Part shown: in pieces, positions 25,021 to 33,502 of the stretch
Position numbering within the stretch: the stretch's first letter is position 1
Layout: each line of letters begins with the position of its first letter
From: Streptomyces eurythermus
Lineage (GTDB): Bacteria; Actinomycetota; Actinomycetes; Streptomycetales; Streptomycetaceae
Direction: 5' to 3'
Length of the DNA: 64,000 nucleotides
Assembly (NCBI RefSeq): GCF_014649115.1
Contig: NZ_BMSK01000014.1
Span: 124,001 to 188,000 of the forward strand
Position numbers and translations under genes: made by a program
The notes under the pieces: model-generated
Databases searched by the model: none
Seen by the model: the letters and a program-made list of their open reading frames with translations, nothing else
What the model was told of the DNA's origin: nothing

Positions 25021-26783
25021 TGCGCCATCTGCTCCCGCTGCCCGTCGCCCTCCCGCTGCTCGGCGCCGCCCTGCTGGTGGCCACCGGCCGCCGGCTGCCC
25101 CGGATCGCCGTCGAGATCGCCGGGTTCGTGGTCTCCGGAGGCACCGCCGCCCTCACCCTCGTCCTGCTCCTCGACTCCGCGCCGACGATGACCGAATGGG
25201 TCGGCGCCTGGCCGCCCGCCGGGCGGGAGAGCGTCGGCATCCTCGTCGTCGGGGACGGCCCGGCCCTCGGCATGGCCACGCTGGCCTCACTGCTCACCCT
25301 CGCCGCCCTCGCCTACTCCTGGCGCTACTTCGACGCGCCCCCGCACGGCCACACCGGCGCGTTCACCGCGCTGATGCTGGTCTTCCAGGGCGCCATGTGC
25401 GGATTCGCCCTCGCCGGCGACCTGTTCAACGCGTTTGTGTTCTTCGAGCTGATGAGTGTGGTGGCGTACGCCCTGACCGGTTACCGCATCGACGAGGCCA
25501 AGGCCGTCCAGGGCGCCCTCACCTTCGGCATCGTCAACTCCCTCGGCGCGTACGCGCTGTTGCTGGGCATCGCCCTGCTCTACGCCCGTACCGGCGAACT
25601 GGCCATGGCGCGGATCGGCCACGGCCTCGACGCGACCGGACCCGGCGGACCGGACGCGCTGGTCCTGGCCTCCTTCGTGCTGGTGCTCACCGGACTGCTG
25701 GTCAAGGCGGCCGCAGTGCCCTTCCACTTCTGGCTGCCCGACGCGCACGCCGTCGCCCCCACCCCGGTCTGCATGCTGCTGTCCGGCGTCATGGTCGAAC
25801 TCGGCGCCTACGGCGTGTGGCGGGTGTACGGCACCGTCTTCGCCGGCCCCGGGGGCATCCCCGCCGCCGACCTGACCCGGGCACTGGTGGCCCTCGGCGC
25901 CCTCACCGCCGTGACCGGCGCCGTCATGTGCTGGTACCAGCGGCACATCAAACGGCTCCTCGCCTACTCCACCGTTGCGCACACCGGACTGTTCCTCGTC
26001 GGCCTCGGCGTGCTCACGCCCGAGGCCGACGGCGGCGTCGCCCTGTACCTCCTCGGGCACGCCGGGGTGAAGGCCGCGCTGTTCGCCTGCGCGGGCGCCC
26101 TGCTGGACCGGTTCGGCAGTGTCGACGAACACTCCCTGCACGGCCGGGGCCGGCCGCTGCGCGCGACCGGGGTGATGTGCGCCGTCGGCGCCCTGGGCCT
26201 GGCCGGGCTGCCGCCGTTCGGCACGGCGCTCGGCAAGGCGGTCACCGAGGAGGCGGTCGGCGGCCCGCTCACGGTGGTGTACGTGGCCGCCTCCGCGATC
26301 ACCGCGGGCGCGGTGCTGCGGGTCACCGCCCGGGTCTTCCTCGGCCTCGGGCCGCGCCCCCGGGACGCGGAGTACGAGACGAGCGGCTCGGACGAGGAGC
26401 CCGAGACCACCGGTCTGCTGAGCCGGATCCCGGACACCATGACGACCGTGCCCGCCGTGCTGCTCGCCGCCGCCCTCGCGGTGGGCGTGGTCCCCGGCTT
26501 CGGCACGCTGGTCGCCCGCTCCGTCGCCCGGGCCGGCCCGGGCGGGGCGCACGCCGCCGCGCACTGGACCGCGCACGGCGTACTGCTGGGGGTGGCCTCC
26601 GCCGTGCTGGCCGTGGCGCTGGCCGGTCTCGCCGTCATTCGCCCGGACTGGACCTCCGCGCCCGGCTGGGCCGCGCCGCTCAGACGCCTGCAGTCCGGAC
26701 ACGTCGGCGACTACGTGGCCTGGCTGCTGGTGGGCACGACCGTGCTGGGGGCGCTGGCCCTGCCGGGGGTTCTCGGGTCCTGA
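25020..26783 (+). CDS. mrpD: MrpD (NuoN/NuoM-like proton-translocating) antiporter subunit
   Basis: A 587-residue polytopic membrane protein of the complex I antiporter-like family with about 14 helices. Typical features are the glutamate in NAFVFFELMSVVAYALTGY, the lysine and histidine region VKAAAVPFHFWLPDAHAVAP with TPVCMLLSGVMVELGAYGV, and the lysine in RLLAYSTVAHTG. These residues form the proton path. The ATG overlaps the mrpC stop. No MrpA gene precedes or follows, so this is the only large NuoL/M/N-type subunit in the operon. Confidence 0.93.
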   Translation: MRHLLPLPVALPLLGAALLVATGRRLPRIAVEIAGFVVSGGTAALTLVLLLDSAPTMTEWVGAWPPAGRESVGILVVGDGPALGMATLASLLTLAALAYSWRYFDAPPHGHTGAFTALMLVFQGAMCGFALAGDLFNAFVFFELMSVVAYALTGYRIDEAKAVQGALTFGIVNSLGAYALLLGIALLYARTGELAMARIGHGLDATGPGGPDALVLASFVLVLTGLLVKAAAVPFHFWLPDAHAVAPTPVCMLLSGVMVELGAYGVWRVYGTVFAGPGGIPAADLTRALVALGALTAVTGAVMCWYQRHIKRLLAYSTVAHTGLFLVGLGVLTPEADGGVALYLLGHAGVKAALFACAGALLDRFGSVDEHSLHGRGRPLRATGVMCAVGALGLAGLPPFGTALGKAVTEEAVGGPLTVVYVAASAITAGAVLRVTARVFLGLGPRPRDAEYETSGSDEEPETTGLLSRIPDTMTTVPAVLLAAALAVGVVPGFGTLVARSVARAGPGGAHAAAHWTAHGVLLGVASAVLAVALAGLAVIRPDWTSAPGWAAPLRRLQSGHVGDYVAWLLVGTTVLGALALPGVLGS

Positions 26784-26786
26784 GCC

Positions 26787-26826
26787 GCCGTAGGCCCGCC
26801 GCCGGGGACGTACCGTGCCCTACGGC
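26787..26826. terminator. hairpin between convergent mrpD and STAS genes
   Basis: GCCGTAGG at 26787-26794 pairs with 26819-26826 across a 24-base GC-rich loop, immediately after the mrpD stop and just before the STAS gene end. Confidence 0.5.
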
Positions 26827-26830
26827 CTGC

Positions 26831-27202
26831 TCACGGCGACCCGGCCGGGCGGTCCAGGGCGGCGTCCAGGCCCGGTTGCGGGGGCAGCAGCCGGGCCAGG
26901 CCGGTGACCCGGATGACCCGCAGCGTCAGCGGGTGCGTGCACACCAGGCGCAGCTGTCCGCCGCGCTCGAGCACCCGGGAGCGCGCCCGGTACAGCAGCC
27001 GCAGGCCCGAGCAGTCGAAGAACTCCACCGGCCGCAGATCGAGCACGGCCCGCACACCGGTCCGGCCGGTGACCCGGTCGAGGAACGGGGCGATCTCCTC
27101 CGCGGCGACGAGGTCGATCTCGCCCCGGAACTCCAGCACCGTGTGCCCGCGGTAGGCGTACACGCCCAGCTGCCGGGTGAGGGATACAGGTTCGTGTCGC
27201 AC
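26831..27202 (-). CDS. STAS domain anti-sigma factor antagonist
   Basis: A 123-residue SpoIIAA/RsbV-like protein. The STAS fold text is GHTVLEFRGEIDLVAAEEIA, then VRAVLDLRPVEFFDCSGL, with the phosphorylatable serine in DCSG. Unphosphorylated protein would bind an anti-sigma kinase and free a sigma factor. The N-terminal part keeps the usual EIDLxxA motif. GTG 27202 is chosen because GGAGG lies 10 bases upstream; GTG 27226 would add eight residues. No kinase or sigma gene is adjacent; the phosphatase-ATPase at 42-44 kb could act on it. Confidence 0.9.
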   Translation of the reverse strand: MRHEPVSLTRQLGVYAYRGHTVLEFRGEIDLVAAEEIAPFLDRVTGRTGVRAVLDLRPVEFFDCSGLRLLYRARSRVLERGGQLRLVCTHPLTLRVIRVTGLARLLPPQPGLDAALDRPAGSP

Positions 27203-27329
27203 CTCGGCACCACCTCCCACCCGCACACCGACGTCGCTTTCCGACCGTCAAGTTACCGTTGTTGGAAGGAATTTGAGCATGTTCGATTGACATATGTCTT
27301 CGAGTTTGCGGCGTGTCGCCGGGGCTCGC

Positions 27330-28280
27330 TCAGTCCGCCAGCAGCACCAGCTTCCCCGTCGTCCGGCCGGTCTCGCCCAGCTCGTGCGCCTTGGCGGCCT
27401 CGGCCAGCGGGAACGTTCCGGCGATCGCCGGCGTCAGCCGCCCGGACCCCGCCAGTTCCGCGATCGCCCGCATGCCGGTCCGGTCGGCGTCCACCAGCAT
27501 CCACACCGCCCGCACGCCCAGCCGGCCGGCCTCGGCCCGGAAGTCGTCCGAGGCCGGCGGCAGGATCGAGACCACCACTCCGCCCGGCCGCACCATCCGC
27601 AGCGACCGCACCGCGTTGTCACCGCCGAGCGTGTCCAGGACGACGTCCACGTCCCGCACCGCCCGGGTGACATCGGTGGACCGGTAGTCGACCGGCTCGT
27701 CCACGCCGATCTCCCGCAGGAATCCGTGCTTGCCCGCGCTCGCCGTGCCGATCACGTACGCCCCGCGCGCCTTGGCGATCTGCACGGCCATGTGACCGAC
27801 CCCGCCGGCCGCCGCGTGGATCAGCACCCGCTGTCCGGGCCGCACGTCCGCGTGCTCGGTCAGCGCCTGCCAGGCCGTCAGTGACACGAGCGGCAGTGCG
27901 CCCGCCCGCACATGGTCCAGGCCGGCCGGCTTGTGCACCAGGGCCCGGGCCGGGGCGATGACGTACTCGGCGTGCGAGCCGTGGCCGAAGGGGAAGGGCA
28001 GCATGCCGAAGACCTCGTCACCGGGCCGGAATGCGGCCACGCCGAACCCGGTCTCGGCGATCTCCCCGGAGACGTCCCAGCCGAGGACGAACGGCGGCTC
28101 GCCCAGGTGCCCGCCGACGGCCCGCAGCTTCCAGTCGGCCGGGTTCACCCCGGCCGCCCGGACCCGTACCAGCACCTCGTTGGCCCGCGGCCTCGGCCGT
28201 TCGACCCGCGCTTCCCTCAGCACCCCGGGACCGCCGAGGACGTCCTGGCTGATGACACGCATCGTGTTCGCATCGTTCAT
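27330..28280 (-). CDS. NADP-dependent quinone/alcohol oxidoreductase (MDR family)
   Basis: A 316-residue medium-chain dehydrogenase of the zinc-independent quinone oxidoreductase type. The GroES-like N-terminal domain has VRVRAAGVNPADWKLR, the nucleotide-binding motif is HAAAGGVGHMAVQIAKARG and the end is GKLVLL. No catalytic zinc cysteines are seen. It reduces quinones or enones with NADPH; the substrate is unknown. Start ATG 28280. It is divergent from the GlxA-type regulator at 28351 with a 14-bp palindrome between, so the two are probably a regulated pair. Confidence 0.93.
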   Translation of the reverse strand: MNDANTMRVISQDVLGGPGVLREARVERPRPRANEVLVRVRAAGVNPADWKLRAVGGHLGEPPFVLGWDVSGEIAETGFGVAAFRPGDEVFGMLPFPFGHGSHAEYVIAPARALVHKPAGLDHVRAGALPLVSLTAWQALTEHADVRPGQRVLIHAAAGGVGHMAVQIAKARGAYVIGTASAGKHGFLREIGVDEPVDYRSTDVTRAVRDVDVVLDTLGGDNAVRSLRMVRPGGVVVSILPPASDDFRAEAGRLGVRAVWMLVDADRTGMRAIAELAGSGRLTPAIAGTFPLAEAAKAHELGETGRTTGKLVLLAD

Positions 28281-28316
28281 GATCACCAGCCTGCCGGGGT
28301 CCGCCCGGCCGGGAAA

Positions 28317-28330
28317 TGGCATGAATGCCA
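28317..28330. promoter_or_regulatory. palindrome TGGCATGAATGCCA, putative operator
   Basis: A perfect inverted repeat of two 6-base arms with a 2-base centre lies in the 70-base gap between the divergent oxidoreductase and AraC/GlxA regulator genes, 21 bases before the regulator start. Confidence 0.5.
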
Positions 28331-28350
28331 ATCTCCGATAGGATCATGCC

Positions 28351-29319
28351 ATGCCCGCCCCGCGTCCGCGCGTCGACCGCCCGCAGCAGGTCGCCGTCCT
28401 CGCCCTCGACGGCGCCTACCCCTTCGAGCTGGGCATTCCCAGCCGCATCCTCGGTGCCGCCGACGGCCGCTACGAGGTGCGCACCTGCACGGTCGACGGC
28501 CGGCCGGTGCGCTCCGGCGCCGACTTCACCATCGGCGTGGCGCACGGCCCCGACATCCTGGACACCGCCGACACGGTGATCATCACCTCGGTGCCGCCCG
28601 CCGACATCCCCGCCGAGCTGTCCGGCGACCTCGCCGCCGCGCTCGCCCGGATCCGGCCGGACGCCCGCGTCGTGTCCATCTGCACAGCCGCCTTCGTCCT
28701 CGCCGAGGCGGGTCTGCTCGACGGCCGCCGGGCCACCACCCACTGGCAGCTGGCCGACGCCTTCCGCCGCCGCTACCCGAAAGTGGATCTCGACCCCGAC
28801 GTCCTGTTCGTCGCCGACGGCCGCATGCTCACCTCCGCCGGCGCGGCCTCCGGCGTCGACATCTGTCTGCACATCGTCCGCACCGACCACGGCAGCGGAC
28901 TGGCGAACGCCGTCGCCCGCCGCTGTGTCGTGCCCCCCTTCCGTGACGGCGGCCAGGCCCAGTACATCGAGCGGCCGGTCCCCGAGAGCGGAGCCGCGAG
29001 CACGGCCGCGACCCGCGCCTGGGCACTGGAACGGCTGGACCGGCCGCTCACCCTCGCCGACCTCGCCGGCCACGCCCGGATGAGCCTGCGCACCTTCGTC
29101 CGCCGCTTCAACGACGAGGTCGGCCTCAGCCCCGGCCGCTGGCTGATCCAGCAGCGGGTGGCCCGCGCCCGGCACCTGCTGGAGGCCGGCGACCTGCCGG
29201 TGGACCGGATCGCCGCCGAGGTCGGCTTCGCCACCGGCGCCTCGCTGCGCCAGCACCTGCACGCGGCGATCGGGGTGTCTCCCCAGGCCTACCGCCGCAC
29301 CTTCCGGCAGAGTCGCTGA
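28351..29319 (+). CDS. GlxA family transcriptional regulator (DJ-1/PfpI + AraC HTH)
   Basis: A 322-residue regulator. Residues 10-185 are a DJ-1/PfpI (class I glutamine amidotransferase-like) domain with a cysteine in VVSICTAAFVLAEAGLL at the usual nucleophile elbow. Residues 225-320 are an AraC-type double helix-turn-helix with HARMSLRTFVRRFNDEVGLS, then PGRWLIQQRVARARHLLE, then VGFATGASLRQHLHAAIGVS. Members sense small molecules and usually activate a neighbouring gene, most likely the divergent oxidoreductase here. ATG 28351 starts immediately after the palindrome region. Confidence 0.94.
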   Translation: MPAPRPRVDRPQQVAVLALDGAYPFELGIPSRILGAADGRYEVRTCTVDGRPVRSGADFTIGVAHGPDILDTADTVIITSVPPADIPAELSGDLAAALARIRPDARVVSICTAAFVLAEAGLLDGRRATTHWQLADAFRRRYPKVDLDPDVLFVADGRMLTSAGAASGVDICLHIVRTDHGSGLANAVARRCVVPPFRDGGQAQYIERPVPESGAASTAATRAWALERLDRPLTLADLAGHARMSLRTFVRRFNDEVGLSPGRWLIQQRVARARHLLEAGDLPVDRIAAEVGFATGASLRQHLHAAIGVSPQAYRRTFRQSR

Positions 29320-29409
29320 CCCGCGCGCCCGGACCGACGCCGTGCGGGCGCCGGGGGCTCATGACCACACTGAACGGGAACGACCGGCGAAAAGAGGAGG
29401 CCGTACGCC

Positions 29410-29874
29410 ATGACCCCGCCCCCCGCCCGTTCCGTCGAGCAGTGCCGGAAGGACGTCCTCCACCGGTTGGAGCACGACGTCGACACCTGGGTCGCCACCG
29501 CCGCTCCCGACGGCGCGGCGCCCCATCTCGTGCCGCTGTCGTTCGTGTGGGACGGCACCTCGCTGCTGATCGCCACCGCGGCCGACAGCCCCGCCGGCCG
29601 CGGCCTGGTGGCCACCGGCAGGGCCCGGCTCGGTGTCGGATCCGCCCGGGACGTCGTCCTGATCGAGGGCATCGCCCAGGCGGTGACCCCCGAGGACCTC
29701 CCCGAGGAGGACGCCGAGGTGTTCGCCGGCAAGACCGGCTTCGACCCGCGCCGGCTGGCCGACCGCTACCTGTACTTCAGGGTCGTTCCCCAGCGGGTCC
29801 AGGCCTGGCGGGAGGAGGACGAACCGCACGGCCGCGACCTGATGCGCGACGGGCGGTGGCTGGCCGCCGGCTGA
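29410..29874 (+). CDS. pyridoxamine 5'-phosphate oxidase-like flavin/F420-binding protein
   Basis: A 154-residue split-barrel protein. The text TWVATAAPDGAAPHLVPLSF followed by LIEGIAQAVTPED matches the PPOX-like family that binds FMN or coenzyme F420 in actinobacteria. The exact reaction is unknown. ATG 29410 follows AAAGAGGAGG. It stands alone between the GlxA regulator and the convergent DUF4235 gene. Confidence 0.87.
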   Translation: MTPPPARSVEQCRKDVLHRLEHDVDTWVATAAPDGAAPHLVPLSFVWDGTSLLIATAADSPAGRGLVATGRARLGVGSARDVVLIEGIAQAVTPEDLPEEDAEVFAGKTGFDPRRLADRYLYFRVVPQRVQAWREEDEPHGRDLMRDGRWLAAG

Positions 29875-29955
29875 ATCCCGGTGCGGTGGCCGGGCGCCGG
29901 TCGGCCCCGGCCCCGCCCCGGGCCGGCGTCGCTCAGCCCTGGCTGCCGGCCGTGG

Positions 29956-30267
29956 TCAGTCCCGGCCGCCCTTGTCCGTCGTCGGCCACACGCCCGTCGA
30001 GCGGGCGATGGCCTTGGCGCCGGTGCGGTCCACGGCGCTGCGCACCACCGCGAAGATCGCCCCCTGGACCGCCGCCGCCAGCAGGATCTCGCCCCAGCCG
30101 CGGTCCGGGTCCAGCGCGTCGGGCGCGTCGTCCTCGTGCCGGATCGCCTTCCACGCCTTGCGGAACGCCAGCCCGGCCAGCGCGCCGCCCGCCCAGCTGA
30201 GCGCGAAACCGAACGGCTGGTAGACGATCGGGAGCTTCTTCTTCTTGTGCTTGTCCTTCTTGGCCAT
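29956..30267 (-). CDS. DUF4235 membrane protein
   Basis: A 103-residue protein with a strongly basic start (KKDKHKKKK) and two hydrophobic helices around FALSWAGGALAGLAFRKAW and ILLAAAVQGAIFAVVRS. This is the DUF4235 family of small actinobacterial membrane proteins; the function is unknown. ATG 30267 has AAGGAGT upstream. It follows the glutathione-S-transferase-type gene with a 28-base gap and may be cotranscribed. Confidence 0.9.
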   Translation of the reverse strand: MAKKDKHKKKKLPIVYQPFGFALSWAGGALAGLAFRKAWKAIRHEDDAPDALDPDRGWGEILLAAAVQGAIFAVVRSAVDRTGAKAIARSTGVWPTTDKGGRD

Positions 30268-30295
30268 GTGTGACTCCTTCCTCGTCGGGAGGCCC

Positions 30296-31312
30296 TCATG
30301 CGGGCCGCCCCCGCGGGGCCACCCGTTCGCCCGGCGGCACCGGCCCCGGCGGCGTGCCGTCACCGAACGGCCGGCCGCCCAGCTCCGCCCGGTGGTGCTC
30401 GGTCAGCCAGCCGCCGAGGTCCGGGCCGAGCGGCACGATCCCGGTGGGGTTGATGCCGGTGTGCACCTGGTAGTAGTGCCGCTTGATGTGGTCGAAATCG
30501 ACCGTGTCTCCGAAACCCGGCGTCTGGAACAGGTCACGGGCATACGCCCACAGCACCGGGTGCTCCGCCAGCTTCCAGCGGTTGCACTTGAAGTGGCCGT
30601 GGTAGACGGCGTCGAACCGGACGAGGGTGGTGAACAGCCGGATGTCCGCTTCCGTAAGGGTGTCACCGACCAGATAACGCTGCCGGGACAGCCGCTCGCC
30701 GATCACTTCCAGCCGCCGGAAGACGGCCGCGCACGCCTCCTCGTACTCCCGCTGCCGGGTGGCGAACCCGGCCCGGTAGACCCCGTTGTTCACGTCCTCG
30801 TACACCTCGGCCATCACCTCGTCGATCTCCGCGCGCCGGGCGGCCGGGTACAGGTCCGGCGCGCCGGGGCGGTGCAGGGCGGTCCACTCGGTGGCCAGGT
30901 CCAGGGTGATGCGCTGATAGTCGTTGGTGACCAGCCGCCCGCTGGGGACGTCCACGATCGCGGGCACGCTGACGCCGCCCGGGCAGCCGGTCTCCCGCCG
31001 GTCGTATGCCTCGCTCAGGAACCGGATGCCGAGCACCGGGTCCCGGCCGTCCGGGTCCAGGGTGAACCGCCAGCTGCGGTCGTCCTGGACCGGGTCGGCG
31101 ACCGCCAGCGACAGCGCGTCCTCCAGGCCCAGCAGCCGGCGCGAGATCACCGCGCGGCTCGCCCACGGACAGGCACGCGAGACCACCAGCCGGTAACGGC
31201 CGGCCCGCACCGGCCAGCCGTCCCGGCCGTCGGCGGTGATGCGGTCGTCGAAGTGGCTCCGGGACCTGGTGAACGTCCGGTGCCCGTAGGCGCTGTTGCC
31301 GTCGCCGCCCAT
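30296..31312 (-). CDS. glutathionyl-hydroquinone reductase-type glutathione S-transferase
   Basis: A 338-residue GST of the xenobiotic/glutathionyl-hydroquinone reductase type. The catalytic Cys is C48 in SRACPWASRA, the N-terminal thioredoxin fold continues to VSVPAIVDVPSGRLVTNDYQ, shown here as VPAIVD and RLVTNDYQ, and the C-terminal helical domain contains DIRLFTTLVRFDAVYHGHFK and the Tyr-rich end KRHYYQVHTGINP. In actinobacteria lacking glutathione the thiol is probably mycothiol. ATG 31312 follows GAGGAGA. It removes thiol groups from quinone conjugates. Confidence 0.93.
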   Translation of the reverse strand: MGGDGNSAYGHRTFTRSRSHFDDRITADGRDGWPVRAGRYRLVVSRACPWASRAVISRRLLGLEDALSLAVADPVQDDRSWRFTLDPDGRDPVLGIRFLSEAYDRRETGCPGGVSVPAIVDVPSGRLVTNDYQRITLDLATEWTALHRPGAPDLYPAARRAEIDEVMAEVYEDVNNGVYRAGFATRQREYEEACAAVFRRLEVIGERLSRQRYLVGDTLTEADIRLFTTLVRFDAVYHGHFKCNRWKLAEHPVLWAYARDLFQTPGFGDTVDFDHIKRHYYQVHTGINPTGIVPLGPDLGGWLTEHHRAELGGRPFGDGTPPGPVPPGERVAPRGRPA

Positions 31313-31414
31313 GTCTCCTCCTCGCTCGCCGGCCGGTTGCTCCTGGACCACGCGTTCCCCGTTTGGCGCGGAGCGCACGGTGTGATGCGCACGGTCGGGG
31401 GCAAGCGGCGATAG

Positions 31415-32644
31415 GTGAGCGGAACATCCTCGAACCGGGAGACAGCCGCGCGTACGGACGGCAGCGACACCCACCGGCCGGCCCACGGCGCCCCTCCGGG
31501 CGCGCCAGGGGCCCACGCCGGACACGGTGGCCCGCCGCACCGCCGCGACGGAACCGGCGGCCGCACCGGCGCCGGTGAACACATCGAATCCGGCGCCGGT
31601 GGACACAGCGCCTCCGACACCGGCGGCCACACAGGCGCCGGCCCCGGCCCCGACCCCCACGCCGGCCCCGATACCCCTCGTGGCCCCGGCTCCCCGGCCG
31701 GTGCCGAGGGTGACCGGTCCACCAGGGTCACCGTTCTCGTCGCGCTCGCGGCCAATCTGGTGATCGCCGTCGCCAAGGCGGCCGGTGGTGTGCTGGCCGG
31801 CTCGCCCGCGCTGCTGTCGGAGGCCGCGCACTCGGTCGCCGACAGCCTCAACGAGGTCTTCCTGCTGGCCGCCCTGAGCCGCAGCCGCCGACCGGCCGAC
31901 ACCCGGCACCCGTTCGGCTACGGCAAGGAACGCTTCTTCTGGTCCCTGCTCGCCGCCGTGGGCATCTTCGTCATGGGCGGCTGCTTCTCGTTCTTCCAGG
32001 GCATCGAGGCGCTGCGCGGCGGCGCCGAGGAGGAGTTCAGCGGCTATGTGGCGGGCCTGATCGTGCTGGGCGTGGCGCTGGTCGCCGAGGGCGGCTCGCT
32101 GCTGCGGGCCGTGCACCAGGTGCGCCGGCAGGGCGGCGGGCTGCGCGACCCCGCGCTGCGCACGGTGGTGGCCGAGGACGGCACGGCGGTCCTCGGCGTG
32201 ACCCTCGCCCTGGTGGGCATGGCCCTGCACATGGTGACCGGGCAGGCCGCCTGGGAGGCGTCCGCCTCGCTGGCCATCGGGGTGCTGCTGGTCTACGTCG
32301 CCTACCGGCTCGGCCGCGACGCCCGGGACCAGCTGATCGGGGAGGCCGCCGACCCGGAGCTGAGCGGCCGGATCGGGGCGCTGCTGCGGGCACAGCCGGA
32401 GATCGACAGCGTGGAGGCGCTGTTCACCATGAAGCTGGGCCTTGACTCCACCCTGGTCGCGGCCCGTATCGACCTGGTGCCGGGCCTGGACAGCGAGCGC
32501 GTCGAGGAGGTCGCCGACCGTATCAAGCGGTCCCTGGCCCGGACGTTCCCGGACGTCGGCCAGATCTTTCTCGACGTCACGGACGGGTCCGCGGACGGGG
32601 CAGCGGAAAGCCCCGCCGCGACGGGGGAACGCGGCGGGGCCTGA
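31415..32644 (+). CDS. cation diffusion facilitator with His-rich N-terminal extension
   Basis: A 409-residue CDF-type divalent metal exporter (Zn, Fe, Co or Mn). The transport core begins near residue 103 with TRVTVLVALAANLVIAVAK. The transport-site motif SEAAHSVADSLNE in helix 2 and VVAEDGTAVLGV in helix 5 are present. The C-terminal cytoplasmic metal-sensing domain follows (GLDSTLVAARIDLVPGLD). The first 100 residues are unusual: Gly/Pro-rich with nine histidines (20, 24, 34, 37, 42, 56, 64, 72, 82). This may be a metal-collecting tail. The GTG at 31415 is the only start that includes it; a later start would remove most of it. Confidence 0.88.
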   Translation: MSGTSSNRETAARTDGSDTHRPAHGAPPGAPGAHAGHGGPPHRRDGTGGRTGAGEHIESGAGGHSASDTGGHTGAGPGPDPHAGPDTPRGPGSPAGAEGDRSTRVTVLVALAANLVIAVAKAAGGVLAGSPALLSEAAHSVADSLNEVFLLAALSRSRRPADTRHPFGYGKERFFWSLLAAVGIFVMGGCFSFFQGIEALRGGAEEEFSGYVAGLIVLGVALVAEGGSLLRAVHQVRRQGGGLRDPALRTVVAEDGTAVLGVTLALVGMALHMVTGQAAWEASASLAIGVLLVYVAYRLGRDARDQLIGEAADPELSGRIGALLRAQPEIDSVEALFTMKLGLDSTLVAARIDLVPGLDSERVEEVADRIKRSLARTFPDVGQIFLDVTDGSADGAAESPAATGERGGA

Positions 32645-32724
32645 CGAAGGAGTGCCCGGCGCCGGACCGCTTCACACGCGCCCAGAACAGATTTTTCTGA
32701 AACGCAGCGGTCGGCGGCCGGAAA

Positions 32725-33189
32725 TCAGCTCTGGCCCGGGGAGTCCTCGTCGAGCGGTTCCAGCACGAAGACGGGGATCTCCCGGGAGGTCTTCTTCTGG
32801 TAGTCGGCGTACGGCGGGAACGCGGCCACGGCCCGCTCCCACCAGTCGGCCTTCTCCGCCCCGGTGATCTCACGGGCCCGCATGTCCCGCTTCACCGGGC
32901 CGTCCTGCAGCTCGACGTGCGGGTCGGCCTTGACGTTGAAGTACCAGACCGGGTGCTTGGGCGCACCGCCGACGGAGGCGACCACCGCGTACCGGCCGTC
33001 GTGCTCCACCCGCATCAGCGGTGTCTTGCGGAGCTTGCCGCTCTTCGCGCCCCGGGTGGTCAGCACGATCACCGGCAGCCCGGTGTCGAGCAGCGTCGTC
33101 CCCTTCGTCCCGCCCGAACTCTCGTACAACTCGACCTGCTCGCGCACCCACTGTTCCGGGCTGGGCTCGTACTCGCCCTCAAGAGGCAT
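32725..33189 (-). CDS. deazaflavin (F420)-dependent nitroreductase family protein
   Basis: A 154-residue protein of the Ddn/DUF385 family. The signature VIVLTTRGAKSGKLRKTPLM is followed by YAVVASVGGAPKHPVWYFNV, both typical of F420H2-dependent quinone or nitro reductases of actinobacteria. ATG 33189 has AAAGGAAT upstream. The neighbours do not point to a specific pathway. Confidence 0.93.
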   Translation of the reverse strand: MPLEGEYEPSPEQWVREQVELYESSGGTKGTTLLDTGLPVIVLTTRGAKSGKLRKTPLMRVEHDGRYAVVASVGGAPKHPVWYFNVKADPHVELQDGPVKRDMRAREITGAEKADWWERAVAAFPPYADYQKKTSREIPVFVLEPLDEDSPGQS

Positions 33190-33438
33190 GGGCTCCGATT
33201 CCTTTCATCCGTCCGGCGGTCGTCCGCCACGGCCGTCAACAACCGTGGCCGCCGGAAACATCCTTACCGCACGGGGCGGTTGCCCATGTCCGCCGGCCGC
33301 GCCGCCACGCCGTGTTTCGTCGTCGGGCGGCTGCCGCGCGGGACCGGCCTGAGGGGTGGCTGGTTCTCGCTCCCGGAGGCGGGGTACTTCGGCCAGATGG
33401 CGAAGGCCGCCGAAGTGGCCGAACTTCCCGTCGACCTA

Positions 33439-33457
33439 TAGATGCCTGGGGCATCTA
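33439..33457. promoter_or_regulatory. 8-bp inverted repeat before the P450 gene
   Basis: TAGATGCC (33439-33446) and GGCATCTA (33450-33457) are exact complements with a 3-base spacer, 46 bases before the P450 start. Placement suits a repressor operator. Confidence 0.5.
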
Positions 33458-33502
33458 ATGAAGATCGGCACGACGCACCTCACTCGTCTGCGAGGTCTTT
33501 CC

